Assembly: GCA_964542225.1 (NCBI GenBank)
Contig: CAZITO010000014.1
Location: forward strand, 1-29,336
Reading direction: 5' to 3'
DNA: 29,336 nt
Origin: Scybalousia_A sp964542225
Lineage (GTDB): Bacteria; Bacteroidota; Bacteroidia; Bacteroidales; P3
Below, piece after piece: positions 1-9,797 of the stretch. A model generated the notes under the pieces. It saw only the letters and a list, made by a program, of their open reading frames with translations. It had not been told where the DNA came from and made no database searches. The first letter of the stretch is position 1, and each line of letters starts with the position of its first letter. Both the position numbers and the translations under genes were made by a program.

Positions 1-265
1 TGATTTTAAGCCATTTTTTACCCTTCGAAAAAGGTTAACTCACTGATAATCAATAGTAGCACCCCTATTTTTGATTTTTTAGTGTATATCAATTAAAATT
101 CCCCAAAAAAATATTTTTCGGCTCTTACTCAGCCTGTTTTCGTAGGGCAAAGCCACTACTTTTTCTTACAGGTTGGCATAAGGGCAAAACTATAATAAAA
201 TATTTTGGTGGCTGTATTTATGAAAATTTGTTAATATTGATTTATCTTATTAGAGAAAATAATAG
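1..265. other. Intergenic region upstream of nadE
   Basis: No ORF with coding character was found here on either strand. The stretch is AT-rich. Around 141-160 there is a small hairpin (GTAG-GGC-aaa-GCC-a-CTAC). At about 33-50 the words GGTTAACTC and GATAATC weakly resemble the intergenic repeat copies at 5614 and 9798. The far-left gene context lies outside the window. Confidence 0.5.
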
Positions 266-273
266 TATTTTTG
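266..273 (+). promoter_or_regulatory. Bacteroidota-type -7 element (TATTTTTG) for nadE
   Basis: TATTTTTG fits the Bacteroidota -7 consensus TAnnTTTG. It lies 21 bases before the ATG at 295, so transcription would begin near 278-280 and leave a leader of about 15 bases. That is a reason to reject the in-frame TTG at 271 as the start. The nearest TTG for a -33 box is 26 bases upstream, which is too far, so only the -7 box is supported. Confidence 0.5.
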
Positions 274-294
274 CATTATGAAACTTCTAAGCAA

Positions 295-1833
295 ATGAGA
301 GTAAATATCCATCAATTTAATTATAAGACAAAGGATTACGAATATAATACTTTGCAGATAGAAAAGTCGTTGAATGAGAGTAGTGATGAGGTCTTGAATA
401 TTTTTTCGGAACTTTCTCTTTGTGGCTCGCCTCTTTATGATTCCTCTCTTTATGCCGATATCTATAAGGAAACATCCCTTTGCGGAGAAAAATTGTTGCA
501 GACCAAAAAGAGTTTCATTGTTGGCACGGTTGCAAAAGGCGAGGAAAATATGAAATATAACGCTTTGGTTTTTGTAAACAGAGGCGAAGTTGTCGGACTT
601 GCGACAAAAAGAAATTTGGGCAGATTTGATACTCATTTTTCCATAGGCAACGGTATAGAGGTAATAAAGTATCAAGAAAAGACTTTGGCTTTTGGTTTTG
701 TTGATGATTTTGAAAATTTTGTTAAAAAGAAAATAAAGACGGATGTAGTTATACTTACTTCTTCCGAATTGTTTGACAAAGATGATAAGGAAGAAATTAT
801 AAAAACGCTTTCCTTTTATGCAAGACAAATAAATACAAAAATAATTTATGTCAATCGTATAGGAGGAGAGGGTAGTTTTATTTTTGCAGGTGGAAGTTTT
901 ATAATGAACGAAAGAGGAGAAATTTGTGAAAAACTACCTATGTTTGAAGATGGGAATATTTTTGCAGATTTAGAAAACATAAAGCCCAAAACATTTGCCC
1001 CTCTTTGTTATGAGGAAAAGATTTTCAACGCCGCTGTGTTGGGATTGAAAGATTATTTTCATAAGAACAATATAAACAAAGCGGTTATAGGACTTTCCGG
1101 AGGAATAGATTCTGCAGTGGCTGTGGTTATCGGTGCAACCGCTTTGGGAAAAGAAAATGTAACAGGTGTATTGATGCCAAGCAAATACTCCTCAGACCAT
1201 AGCGTAAAGGATGCAGAACTTTCGGCAAAGAATTTGGGAATAAAGTATTTGACGCTTCCTATTGAGGATATTTTTAACTCAAGTTTAACAACAATGCAAC
1301 CCGTTTTTGAAGGTACAAAGCCCAATACGGCAGAGGAAAATTTGCAGGCAAGAACTCGTTGTATGATAATTATGGCTATATGCAATAAGATAGGAGCAGC
1401 AATGCTAAATACAAGTAATAAAAGTGAGAGTGCCGTGGGATATGGAACTCTTTACGGAGATGATTCCGGAGCAATGTCTGTTTTGGGTGATTTGTATAAG
1501 ACAGATGTATATAAACTTGCCCGTTGGATAAATAGTAAAAGGGAGATTATACCCAATAATTCCATAATCAAACCGCCTTCGGCAGAGTTGCGATTTAATC
1601 AAAAAGATTCTGACACTTTGCCAGAATATGATGTTTTGGACAATGTTTTAAGGGAATATATAGATAATAAATTGGATTACTCCGAGTTGATAAAAAAAGG
1701 TTATGAAGAGAAACTTGTCCAAAGAGTTATTCATCTTATGAAAATCAATGAATGGAAACGTCATCAGGAAGCACCTGCATTACGTTATAGCAAAACTTGT
1801 TTTACAACCGATTATAAACAACCTATATCATAA
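295..1833 (+). CDS. nadE: NAD+ synthase (nitrilase-type N-terminus plus synthetase domain)
   Basis: Catalyses ATP-dependent amidation of nicotinic acid adenine dinucleotide to NAD+, the last step of NAD synthesis in the cytosol. Residues 1 to about 245 resemble the nitrilase/glutaminase domain of glutamine-dependent NadE. The C-terminal half is the synthetase, with the ATP pyrophosphatase loop SGGIDSA and the later NTSNKSE and GDDSGAM segments. I chose ATG 295 over TTG 271 because MRVNIHQFNY matches the family N-terminus and a -7 promoter box overlaps 271. Something is odd in the glutaminase: the Glu (in FSELSLCG) and Lys (in ATKRNLG) of the Glu-Lys-Cys triad are visible. Where the family has a Cys (xCED), this protein reads GFVDDF, with Val136 in the Cys position. 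The gene may therefore use free ammonia. It is followed 6 bases later by the next gene. Confidence 0.93.
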   Translation: MRVNIHQFNYKTKDYEYNTLQIEKSLNESSDEVLNIFSELSLCGSPLYDSSLYADIYKETSLCGEKLLQTKKSFIVGTVAKGEENMKYNALVFVNRGEVVGLATKRNLGRFDTHFSIGNGIEVIKYQEKTLAFGFVDDFENFVKKKIKTDVVILTSSELFDKDDKEEIIKTLSFYARQINTKIIYVNRIGGEGSFIFAGGSFIMNERGEICEKLPMFEDGNIFADLENIKPKTFAPLCYEEKIFNAAVLGLKDYFHKNNINKAVIGLSGGIDSAVAVVIGATALGKENVTGVLMPSKYSSDHSVKDAELSAKNLGIKYLTLPIEDIFNSSLTTMQPVFEGTKPNTAEENLQARTRCMIIMAICNKIGAAMLNTSNKSESAVGYGTLYGDDSGAMSVLGDLYKTDVYKLARWINSKREIIPNNSIIKPPSAELRFNQKDSDTLPEYDVLDNVLREYIDNKLDYSELIKKGYEEKLVQRVIHLMKINEWKRHQEAPALRYSKTCFTTDYKQPIS

Positions 1834-1839
1834 ACAAAT

Positions 1840-3741
1840 ATGAGCGACAGTATAAAGCATGAGTGTGGCATAGCAATGCTGAGATTGTTAAAACCTTTGG
1901 AATATTATCAAGAAAAATATGGTAATACGTGGGCTTTGAATCGTATGTATCTTTTAATGGAAAAACAGCACAACAGAGGACAAGACGGTGCAGGTTTTGC
2001 CTCCGTTAAATTTGATACCGAGCCCGGCAAACAATACATTGATATTTTCAAAAGTAATGACAAACAAGCCATAGCGGATATTTTCAAAAATGTTTTTGAG
2101 GACTACAAGCAAATAGAGAAAGAAAACCCTCAAAAAACACATGATATTAAGTTTTTGAAAGACAACGCAAGATTCTTTGGAGAGGTTTTTATGGGACATT
2201 TACGTTATGGTACTTTTGGGGGAAATTCTATAGCAAGTTTGCATCCTTTTCATAGGAAAAACAATTGGAAAACAAGAGATTTATTGATTGCTGGCAATTT
2301 CAATCTAACCAATATAGATGATATGCTGAACAAACTTATTTCTCTTGGCCAACACCCTGTGGATGTATCCGATACTGCCATAGTTTTGGAAAAAATAGGG
2401 AAGTTTTTGGATAGAGAGGTGGAGGAGTTGTTTAGAAAACATAAATTAAACCAAGAGTCAAACATACAGATTACCGAAAACATATCCAAAGAGATGGATT
2501 TGCAAAAAGTTTTGGCCTCATCGGTAAAACATTTTGATGGTGGTTATGTAATGTGTGGGCTTACGGGTAATGGTTATGCTTTTGCTGCAAGAGATGAGAA
2601 TGGAATACGTCCTTGTTTTTGGTATAAGAATGAAGAAATAGTTGTAGTGGCTTCAGAGCGTCCTGCAATAATGACGACCTTTGATGTCTCTATAGAAGAT
2701 GTTAAGGAATTAACACCGGGTTGTGCTTTGATAATCAAAAGGGATGGCACCGTGAGTGAAGAAAGAATAAAGGAAAGTCCTGCAAAATATAAAGAATGTT
2801 CTTTTGAGAGAATATATTTTTCTCGTGGTACGGACAAAGATATTTATGAAGAAAGAAAGGCTTTGGGCGAAAAAATCTTTCCTCAAATACTTAAAGCCAT
2901 AGATAACGATATAAAAAACACGGTTGTGTCCTACATACCCAACACGGCTTCCGTCGCTTTTCAGGGTTTGGCAAAGGCTTTCAATGATTACTTGGACAAA
3001 CAACGAAAAGAAAAAATATTATCTCTCAAAGAAAAACCGACAAAGGAAGATTTGGACGAAATCTTTGCCACCACGGTTAGAAGAGAATATATTGTTGTGA
3101 AGGATGTAAAAATGCGCACTTTTATAACTCAGGACAATGAACGAGATGATATGGTGGCTCATGTTTATGATGTAACCTATGGACAGATAAAAGAAGGTGT
3201 GGACAATCTTGTAGTAATAGACGACAGCATAGTCAGGGGCACTACTTTAAGGCAAAGCATACTTTCCATTTTGGACAAATTGGGTCCAAAGAAAATAGTT
3301 GTGGCTTCCTCTGCTCCTCAAATTCGTTACCCCGATTGTTATGGTATAGATATGTCTCGTTTAGGCTATATGGTTGCTTTCAATGCTACTATTGCTCTTT
3401 TAAAGGAGCGTGGTATGCAAAAGGTCATAGACGAAACTTATCAACTTTGCAAAAAACAAGAATCTCTTCCTATTGAGATGGTGGAAAATCAAGTTAAAGA
3501 TATTTATAAACCATTTACCGATGAGGAAATTTCAAAAAAAATAGCGGAACTCATAACTCCTAAAAATTGCAAAGCAGAAATAGAAGTTGTTTATAATTCT
3601 TTGGAAAGTTTGCATGAGGCTTGCCCTAATCATACGGGCGATTGGTATTTTAGCGGTAACTACCCTACTTTTGGCGGTAACAAAGTAGCAAACACTGCTT
3701 TTATCAATTGGTATGAGGGCAACAATAAACGCTCTTATTAA
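1840..3741 (+). CDS. purF: Amidophosphoribosyltransferase (long Bacteroidota form)
   Basis: Transfers the amide nitrogen of glutamine to PRPP, giving phosphoribosylamine, the first committed step of purine synthesis. The N-terminus is a class II glutamine amidotransferase whose catalytic Cys9 (in KHECGIAM) would be exposed by processing. QHNRGQDGAG follows, as expected. The PRPP-binding loop VVIDDSIVRGTT lies near residues 458-469. At 633 residues it is longer than the usual PurF of about 470-500. This fits the second, longer paralogue often present in Bacteroidota, so it may not be the only purF in the genome. It follows nadE by 6 bases and precedes the TPR gene by 8, so co-transcription is likely; both enzymes use glutamine-type amide chemistry. 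Confidence 0.9.
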   Translation: MSDSIKHECGIAMLRLLKPLEYYQEKYGNTWALNRMYLLMEKQHNRGQDGAGFASVKFDTEPGKQYIDIFKSNDKQAIADIFKNVFEDYKQIEKENPQKTHDIKFLKDNARFFGEVFMGHLRYGTFGGNSIASLHPFHRKNNWKTRDLLIAGNFNLTNIDDMLNKLISLGQHPVDVSDTAIVLEKIGKFLDREVEELFRKHKLNQESNIQITENISKEMDLQKVLASSVKHFDGGYVMCGLTGNGYAFAARDENGIRPCFWYKNEEIVVVASERPAIMTTFDVSIEDVKELTPGCALIIKRDGTVSEERIKESPAKYKECSFERIYFSRGTDKDIYEERKALGEKIFPQILKAIDNDIKNTVVSYIPNTASVAFQGLAKAFNDYLDKQRKEKILSLKEKPTKEDLDEIFATTVRREYIVVKDVKMRTFITQDNERDDMVAHVYDVTYGQIKEGVDNLVVIDDSIVRGTTLRQSILSILDKLGPKKIVVASSAPQIRYPDCYGIDMSRLGYMVAFNATIALLKERGMQKVIDETYQLCKKQESLPIEMVENQVKDIYKPFTDEEISKKIAELITPKNCKAEIEVVYNSLESLHEACPNHTGDWYFSGNYPTFGGNKVANTAFINWYEGNNKRSY

Positions 3742-3749
3742 ATTAACTC

Positions 3750-5585
3750 ATGTCAAAAAGATTATTCATATTGGTGTTGTTTATTTGCGGTAGTTTGTTT
3801 TATTGTGAGGCTCAAAAAAACTCCGATAAAACAAACTATGAACTTGCAAATCACTACATTAATACGGATAGATATGAGGAGGCTTGCAAATTATTGGAAG
3901 ATTTGATAAATAAGAGTTTCAAAGCCGAATACTACAATTCTTTATCTTTTGTCTACAAAACTCTGCACAAGACCAAAGAGCAAGAAAAACTTATCAAACT
4001 TGCTATCAAAAAAAATAAAACAAACTATATCTATTACATAGATTATGGTTTGTTTTATTATGAAAAACAAGACACAGCCAAGGCTGATAAGATGTTTAAC
4101 AAAGCGATAGACAACCTTACGGCAAACAACAGTGATATTTATTCTTGTGCCTCATATTTTAGCAACAATCATTTGTACGACTATGCTCTTAAAACTTATA
4201 GAAAAGGCAGACTTTTGCTTAAACAAAAAAACATGTATACTCATGAAATAGGTTATATCTTGCAATTGCAAGGAATGGAGAGCCAAATAATAGAGGAATA
4301 TTTGATTTTATTGGAGGCTCACCCCGAATACCTTAACAGTATACAAATAAATATAAACAATTTGTTGGCTAATGATAAAGAGAATAAACTTCTAAATGAA
4401 TTGCACAATACTTTATTGGAAAAAGTAAAGGAAAACCCTAAAAATGAACAACTGTGCAGGTTGTATCTTTGGACTTTGATAAAAGAAAAAAATTACAACT
4501 CGGCTTTTGTGCAAGCCAAAGCAATAGATACACGTTTTGATAATAATGAAGGTGGTACATTGTTCTCTTTTGGAGAAATAGCCATGAATAATGAAGAGTA
4601 CGACATTGCTTCAAAAACATTTGATATAATAATTAATAACAATACCGATAATAATGCTTATTACACAAGAAGTATTGTAAATAAAGTAAACTGCTCCTAC
4701 ACTTATTTTAAGACCAAACCTTCTCATAGCAATAAAGAATTGGAAACTATGGATTTGGAGTTTAAAAAAGCCTTAGAAATTCTTGGCAATAATAGAGTTA
4801 GTGCCTCTGTTTTGCAGGATTATGCCAACTTTCTTGCTTATTACAAACACTCCTCTCAGCAAGCGGTGGATGTTTTGGACATTGTGATAAATATGACTTC
4901 TCTTTCCACAAAACAGAGAGCCTTAGCAAAAATAGACAGAGGAGATATTTATCTTATGGAGGGTGATGTTTGGGCTGCAAGTTTGGAATATTCTCAAGTA
5001 AATAAAGATTTGAAAAACGAACATGAGGGAAGTCTTGCAAAATTTAAAAATGCAATGCTTTCCTATTACACAGGAGATTTTGAGTGGGCTTTATCACAGT
5101 TTTCCACTTTACGCTCCTCCACTTCCAAACTCATAGCCAATGATGCTATGGAGTATTCCTTGCTTATAACAGAAAATATGGACGAAGACTCTTCTTACAA
5201 CGCCTTGTCTTATTTTGCAAAAGCGGATTTTCTCTTTTTTCAAAAAAAATATGATGAGGCTTTGCAACAATTGTCCATTATAGAAACGTCTTATCTGAGC
5301 CATAGTATTTTGGATGACTTACTTTACAAGAAAGGACAAATAGAATATGCACAAAAACACTATGCTCAAGCCGATAGTTTGTGGCAGACGATATTATTGA
5401 AGTATCCATATGATATTGTGGCTGATGATGCTTTGTGGTCTTTGGCACAGATGTATGAAAATATTTTTAAGGATACAGTCAAAGCATTAGAATTTTATCA
5501 AAGAATAATCATTGACTATCCTTCCTCACTCTATGTAGCCCAATGTAGAAAGAAAAATGAAGAATTATCCCAACAAAAACCTTAA
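3750..5585 (+). CDS. Exported tetratricopeptide-repeat protein
   Basis: 611 residues. The N-terminus is a signal peptide: basic MSKR, a hydrophobic core (LFILVLFICG) and a likely signal peptidase I site near YCEAQ. The Cys lacks a proper lipobox, so a lipoprotein is less likely. The rest is helical with repeated TPR-like pairs (for example around residues 95-125 and 500-600). The C-terminal part resembles the YbgF/BamD-like TPRs with ALxxYPxS patterns. Probably a periplasmic scaffold for protein-protein contacts. No specific partner can be named from the sequence. It closes the nadE-purF-TPR cluster, and no intrinsic terminator is visible after it. Confidence 0.8.
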   Translation: MSKRLFILVLFICGSLFYCEAQKNSDKTNYELANHYINTDRYEEACKLLEDLINKSFKAEYYNSLSFVYKTLHKTKEQEKLIKLAIKKNKTNYIYYIDYGLFYYEKQDTAKADKMFNKAIDNLTANNSDIYSCASYFSNNHLYDYALKTYRKGRLLLKQKNMYTHEIGYILQLQGMESQIIEEYLILLEAHPEYLNSIQININNLLANDKENKLLNELHNTLLEKVKENPKNEQLCRLYLWTLIKEKNYNSAFVQAKAIDTRFDNNEGGTLFSFGEIAMNNEEYDIASKTFDIIINNNTDNNAYYTRSIVNKVNCSYTYFKTKPSHSNKELETMDLEFKKALEILGNNRVSASVLQDYANFLAYYKHSSQQAVDVLDIVINMTSLSTKQRALAKIDRGDIYLMEGDVWAASLEYSQVNKDLKNEHEGSLAKFKNAMLSYYTGDFEWALSQFSTLRSSTSKLIANDAMEYSLLITENMDEDSSYNALSYFAKADFLFFQKKYDEALQQLSIIETSYLSHSILDDLLYKKGQIEYAQKHYAQADSLWQTILLKYPYDIVADDALWSLAQMYENIFKDTVKALEFYQRIIIDYPSSLYVAQCRKKNEELSQQKP

Positions 5586-5613
5586 CCTTGACTTCGTTTT
5601 ATTTTAGTTTTTT

Positions 5614-5664
5614 AAGTGGTATAGATACGCTTTACATACAAATATTAACTCATCATAACTTATG
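5614..5664 (+). repeat. Dispersed intergenic repeat, copy A
   Basis: About 51 bases that align without gaps to 9798-9848. The best conserved blocks are GCTTTAC, TTAACTC and ATAACTTA; overall identity is about two thirds. Both copies sit between transcription units, downstream of one gene and upstream of a promoter. A weaker partial copy may lie near 33-50. Function unknown. Confidence 0.45.
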
Positions 5665-5710
5665 CAAAACTATTTCTGTGGTGGTGTTATTAGGTTTTAA
5701 TTGTTTTTAG

Positions 5711-5718
5711 TAATTTTG
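5711..5718 (+). promoter_or_regulatory. -7 promoter element (TAATTTTG) for queD
   Basis: TAATTTTG matches TAnnTTTG. It ends only four bases before the ATG at 5723, so the predicted transcript would have almost no leader. A convincing -33 TTG is not visible at the expected distance. Confidence 0.5.
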
Positions 5719-5722
5719 CAAT

Positions 5723-6163
5723 ATGAAAATACGTATTACCAAAGAGTTTCATTTTGAAATGAGTCATTGCCTCAACAATTATGATGGTGCGTGCAAAAAT
5801 ATACACGGACACAGTTACAAATTGTTTGTTACCCTTAGAGGAGAACCTTCAACGGATAAAGATTCTTCTTCCTATGGTATGGTTATGGACTTTACTCACC
5901 TAAAAAAAATGATAAAAGATAATATTTTGGATGTTTTTGACCATAGTCTTGTAATAGAAAGTAACTCTCCATTTATAGAAGCAATAAAACAAATAGATAC
6001 GAAAAAAAACATAGTTGATTTTCAGCCGACTTGTGAAAATCTTGTACTTCATTTCAAGAAACAAATAGAAAACTTACTGCCTCAAAATGTAGAACTTTAT
6101 AAGATGGTACTTTACGAAACAGCCTCTTCATGTGCCGAATGGAATAGCGAGGACAATGAATAA
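5723..6163 (+). CDS. queD: 6-carboxy-5,6,7,8-tetrahydropterin synthase (QueD/PTPS family)
   Basis: Converts dihydroneopterin triphosphate to 6-carboxytetrahydropterin in queuosine (7-deazapurine) synthesis. 146 residues, of usual family length. Zinc ligands are His15, His28 and His30. Cys24 in CKNIHGH gives the CxxxHGH pattern typical of QueD rather than eukaryotic PTPS. The FDHS motif and the C-terminal YETASS-AEW, which carries the glutamate, are present. The start is well placed, directly after a -7 promoter box. The next gene begins 27 bases downstream. Confidence 0.92.
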   Translation: MKIRITKEFHFEMSHCLNNYDGACKNIHGHSYKLFVTLRGEPSTDKDSSSYGMVMDFTHLKKMIKDNILDVFDHSLVIESNSPFIEAIKQIDTKKNIVDFQPTCENLVLHFKKQIENLLPQNVELYKMVLYETASSCAEWNSEDNE

Positions 6164-6190
6164 AAAATGATTTAAACAAATTATATTGTT

Positions 6191-7312
6191 ATGGCAAAAG
6201 AAAATGGTTTCACTTTTCCTTCGGTGTTGAAATGGATAGTCGGCATTGCTACGGTGGGCTTGGTTATTTTCTTTTTGTGGTATTTTAAGTTTATAGTGGT
6301 ATGTATATTTTTGGCAATTATATTTTCTTTGGTTGGCAGACCAATAATGAGTTTCTTGGAAAAAATCAGAATAGGCAAGTATTATTTGAGCAAGAGTCTT
6401 TGTGCCGGGCTGACTTTGATAATGGAAACAGGAATAATTGCTTTGGTCGTTTATTTGTTGGTGCCTTTAATAGTATCTCAAGCCATGAACTTTGCCGATA
6501 TAGATATGCAAAAAGTATCTCAATACTACTCTGTTCATATAAAAAACATAGAGCAAATGTTGGATAAGTATAATATTATGCCTGAAAATCTTAGCCTTGA
6601 AACCTTTGTAAGTGGAAAAATTATGGCTGGGCTTAATAGTTTTAAACTTCCTTCATTGGCAAACAATATTTTGGCTTTGGCATCCAAACTTATTATGGGG
6701 GTGTTGGTTACAATGTTTATAACTTTTTTCTTTTTGAAGGACAGCCATATTGTTATGAGATTTGTGGATAATGTAACTCCCGATAAGTATATTTTGGAAG
6801 TACACAATATAATAAAAAATACTCGACTTTTGATATCAAGGTATTTCATAGGTGTTTTTTGCGAAATACTCATAATGATAACTCTTTTGAGTTTGGGCTT
6901 TTATTTGGCTGGGTTTAATAATGCTTTTCTTATAGCCGGAGTGTGTGGCGTTATGGTTATTTTGCCTTATATAGGAGTGCTTATAGGTGGAGGTTTAGGG
7001 CTTATGATACTCGTTACCGGCTTTCTTGCCCAAAATCCAAATGGAGATATTTTTCCCTTGATAGCTTTGTACATCATTATATTTGCAATTGTTAAATTGA
7101 TAGACGATTTTCTTTTACAACCCTTTATTTATTCAAAAAGCGTGAAGGCTCGTCCATTGGAAATATTTCTTATAATTTTGATGGCGGGAAGAATAGGCGG
7201 TATATGGGGTATGGTCTTGGCTATACCTGTATATACGTTTTTGAGAATAATAGCAAAGGAGTTTTTTAACAAATGGAAGTTTATTAAAGCCTTAACCAAA
7301 GAGATAGGATAA
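6191..7312 (+). CDS. AI-2E/PerM-family membrane permease
   Basis: 373 residues with about seven or eight hydrophobic helices: two at residues 13-55, one near 70-95, and a cluster from about 170 to the end. The central part contains the polar loop and the GV--ILPYIGVLIGGG segment typical of the UPF0118 family, followed by LIDDFLLQPFIYSKSV. Members have been linked to autoinducer-2 export and to Na+/H+ antiport; the substrate here cannot be told. The stop overlaps the mutS2 start (TAATG), implying translational coupling. Confidence 0.85.
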   Translation: MAKENGFTFPSVLKWIVGIATVGLVIFFLWYFKFIVVCIFLAIIFSLVGRPIMSFLEKIRIGKYYLSKSLCAGLTLIMETGIIALVVYLLVPLIVSQAMNFADIDMQKVSQYYSVHIKNIEQMLDKYNIMPENLSLETFVSGKIMAGLNSFKLPSLANNILALASKLIMGVLVTMFITFFFLKDSHIVMRFVDNVTPDKYILEVHNIIKNTRLLISRYFIGVFCEILIMITLLSLGFYLAGFNNAFLIAGVCGVMVILPYIGVLIGGGLGLMILVTGFLAQNPNGDIFPLIALYIIIFAIVKLIDDFLLQPFIYSKSVKARPLEIFLIILMAGRIGGIWGMVLAIPVYTFLRIIAKEFFNKWKFIKALTKEIG

Positions 7313-9771
7313 TGGTAGACGAAAGGACTATAGGATTTGACGAAATAAAGCAGGAGATAAAAAAACTTTGTAAAACCTCCTCCGCAAAGGAAAGAGTTGA
7401 AAAAATAACCTTTCTTAATAATTATGAAGAGGTAAAAAATTTGTTGCAAGAATGCTACGAAATGAGAGAGTTTTTACTTGGTGTTAGAAACTTTCCGAGT
7501 GAGGATTATTTTGATTGCAGGGCTTCTTTGTCTGCTCTTAGAATAGAGGGGGCTTGTATAAGTCAAGAGGATATGAAATACTTCCTGTTGTCGTTTTCTA
7601 CCATAAAAGCGGTGCTGGACTTTTTTTCAAAAGAAGACAAACAAAGAGAACAAAACTTTGCTTTGAAAAAGATATATGAAAAAGTGATTTTCAATGAGGA
7701 TATTTTCAAAGAATGTTTGCGTATTATGGACACTGACGGAGAAATAAAGGAAAGTTGTTCTCCTATACTCCGAGAAATAAGACAAAAACAGCAAAAATGC
7801 CAAAACCAAATTTCTCGCAAAATACAAACCTTGCTTTCTTATTCCAAAAACAATGGTTGGACGGCTTTGGACGAAGATATTACCATACGCAACAATTCAT
7901 TGGTTATTCCTGTCAAATCTTCCTATAAGCGACAAATGAAAGGAATACTGCACGATACTTCACAAACAGGACAGACCTTTTACATAGAACCGGAGGAAAT
8001 TGTGGAGTTGAATTTTGAAGCAAAAGAATTGTTTTTGGAGGAACAAAAGGAAATACATAGAATTTTATTGGCTTTTTCGGATTTGCTCAGAGAGAATTTG
8101 AAAGATATTTTGTCTTGTTATGATTTTCTTGTACAAATAGATTTTATCAGGGCAAAAACACTTTATGCCATTAGTATTAAGGCAGGAAAACCCGATTTAA
8201 AACCTTACCCCGTTTTGAATTGGTTTGAGGCACGACATCCTTTGTTGGAATCTTCGCTTAGAAAAAAACAAAAAAATATAGTTCCTTTGAAAATTTCCTT
8301 AAATAAGGAGCAGAGGATTTTGATTATATCAGGTCCTAATGCCGGAGGTAAGTCCGTATGTTTGAAGAGTGTTGCACTTTTACAATATATGCTTCAATGT
8401 GGGTTGCTTGTCCCAATGAAAGAAGCTTCAGAGGTTGGTATTTTTTACAATATTTTTGTTTCCATAGGTGATGCTCAAAGCATAGAAAACGACCTTAGCA
8501 CATATTCTTCTCATTTATTGCAGATGAAAGAAATTTGTGAACAATCCGATAAGGATACTATTTTTCTCATCGATGAATTAGGCACAGGAACCGACCCGAG
8601 CATAGGAGGAGCAATAGCAGAGAGTGTTTTGGAGTATTTGAACGAAATAAAGTCTTGGGGTGTTGTTACAACGCACTACTCCAATTTAAAACGTCTTGCT
8701 TTGAAACATAAAAGCATTATTAATGGTGCCATGCTCTACGATACTGAAAAAATGTTGCCTCTTTTTATTCTTTCCATAGGTACGCCGGGAAGTAGTTTTG
8801 CCTTTGAAATAGCACAAAGAATAGGTTTGTCAAAAACTATCATAGAAAACGCAAAACAAAAAGTCGGTTCCTCTCAAGTCAGTTTTGAGAGAGAATTGCA
8901 ACAAATAGAAGTAGAAAAACTTGCTTTGCAAGAGGAAAATAAAAAAATGAAAGCCTACGATGAGGAATTGTATAATATTGTTCAAAAATACAGACACTTG
9001 GAAGAACAACTATCCCTCAATAAAAAAAATATTCTAAATCAAGCGAGACAAGAGGCAAAGGAAATACTTCAAAATGCAAACAGTAAGATAGAAAAAACCA
9101 TTGAAGCAATAAAGACAGCCAAAGCAGAAAAAGAAAAAGTAAAGCAATTAAAAGAAGATATAAAACAAAATATCTCTCAAATAACTAAGGATATACAAAC
9201 AGAAGAAAGCCAAACCTCAACCTTAAATGTTTCCACTGAGGATAACACAATTTTACAAAAAAATACTCATCTAAAACTATCCAATACTCCAATACGTGAG
9301 GGCGATTATGTGTTGTTTGGTTCTGAGCAATCGGTTATGGAGGTCAAAAGTGTAAATAAAAACAAGGTGGAATTGATAAACGGAATCATAAGTATAAGAA
9401 CCTCATTGGATAAGGTCAAAAAAATAGATAAACAAAACTATTTAAGACAAAAGTCAAGCAATGAAAAAAATGCCAATAACTTTGTTTCCAATCCGATAAT
9501 GAATAGAATCAATGAAGTACGTGCAAGATATTCCTCTCAAATAGACCTAAGAGGCGAAAGGACGGAAGATGCTCTTAAAAAAGTTGCTCAAATGTTGGAC
9601 ACCGCTCGTTTGTTGGGAGAAAGACAAATAAAAATATTACATGGCAAAGGTGATGGCATTCTTAAAACAATGATAAGAAATTTTCTAAAACAGCAGCCTG
9701 AAGTAAAAACTTTTTACCCGGAAAGAGTTGAATTTGGCGGGGAAGGAATAACGATAGTGGAATTAAACTAA
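7312..9771 (+). CDS. mutS2: Endonuclease MutS2
   Basis: 819 residues, the normal size for MutS2. It has the core and clamp region, then the MutS-type ATPase with Walker A GPNAGGKS near residue 340, a signature LSTYSSHL near 400 and Walker B FLIDELGTGTDPS near 418. A long coiled coil covers about 520-630. The C-terminal Smr nuclease domain, from about 745, carries IDLRG and LHGKGDG. No mismatch-recognition domain I is present, as expected. In other bacteria MutS2 suppresses recombination or acts on collided ribosomes; which role applies here is unknown. The start codon overlaps the preceding stop. Confidence 0.95.
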   Translation: MVDERTIGFDEIKQEIKKLCKTSSAKERVEKITFLNNYEEVKNLLQECYEMREFLLGVRNFPSEDYFDCRASLSALRIEGACISQEDMKYFLLSFSTIKAVLDFFSKEDKQREQNFALKKIYEKVIFNEDIFKECLRIMDTDGEIKESCSPILREIRQKQQKCQNQISRKIQTLLSYSKNNGWTALDEDITIRNNSLVIPVKSSYKRQMKGILHDTSQTGQTFYIEPEEIVELNFEAKELFLEEQKEIHRILLAFSDLLRENLKDILSCYDFLVQIDFIRAKTLYAISIKAGKPDLKPYPVLNWFEARHPLLESSLRKKQKNIVPLKISLNKEQRILIISGPNAGGKSVCLKSVALLQYMLQCGLLVPMKEASEVGIFYNIFVSIGDAQSIENDLSTYSSHLLQMKEICEQSDKDTIFLIDELGTGTDPSIGGAIAESVLEYLNEIKSWGVVTTHYSNLKRLALKHKSIINGAMLYDTEKMLPLFILSIGTPGSSFAFEIAQRIGLSKTIIENAKQKVGSSQVSFERELQQIEVEKLALQEENKKMKAYDEELYNIVQKYRHLEEQLSLNKKNILNQARQEAKEILQNANSKIEKTIEAIKTAKAEKEKVKQLKEDIKQNISQITKDIQTEESQTSTLNVSTEDNTILQKNTHLKLSNTPIREGDYVLFGSEQSVMEVKSVNKNKVELINGIISIRTSLDKVKKIDKQNYLRQKSSNEKNANNFVSNPIMNRINEVRARYSSQIDLRGERTEDALKKVAQMLDTARLLGERQIKILHGKGDGILKTMIRNFLKQQPEVKTFYPERVEFGGEGITIVELN

Positions 9772-9797
9772 CCATTGCGGAATATTCTATAAGGGCA

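Noticed and set aside
271..294. TTG 271 as nadE start
   Set aside because: It overlaps the predicted -7 promoter box, and the N-terminus from ATG 295 fits the family better.
250..828. 192-residue minus-strand ORF opposite nadE
   Set aside because: Lies wholly within nadE, with a composition typical of an antisense shadow and no promoter or ribosome site.
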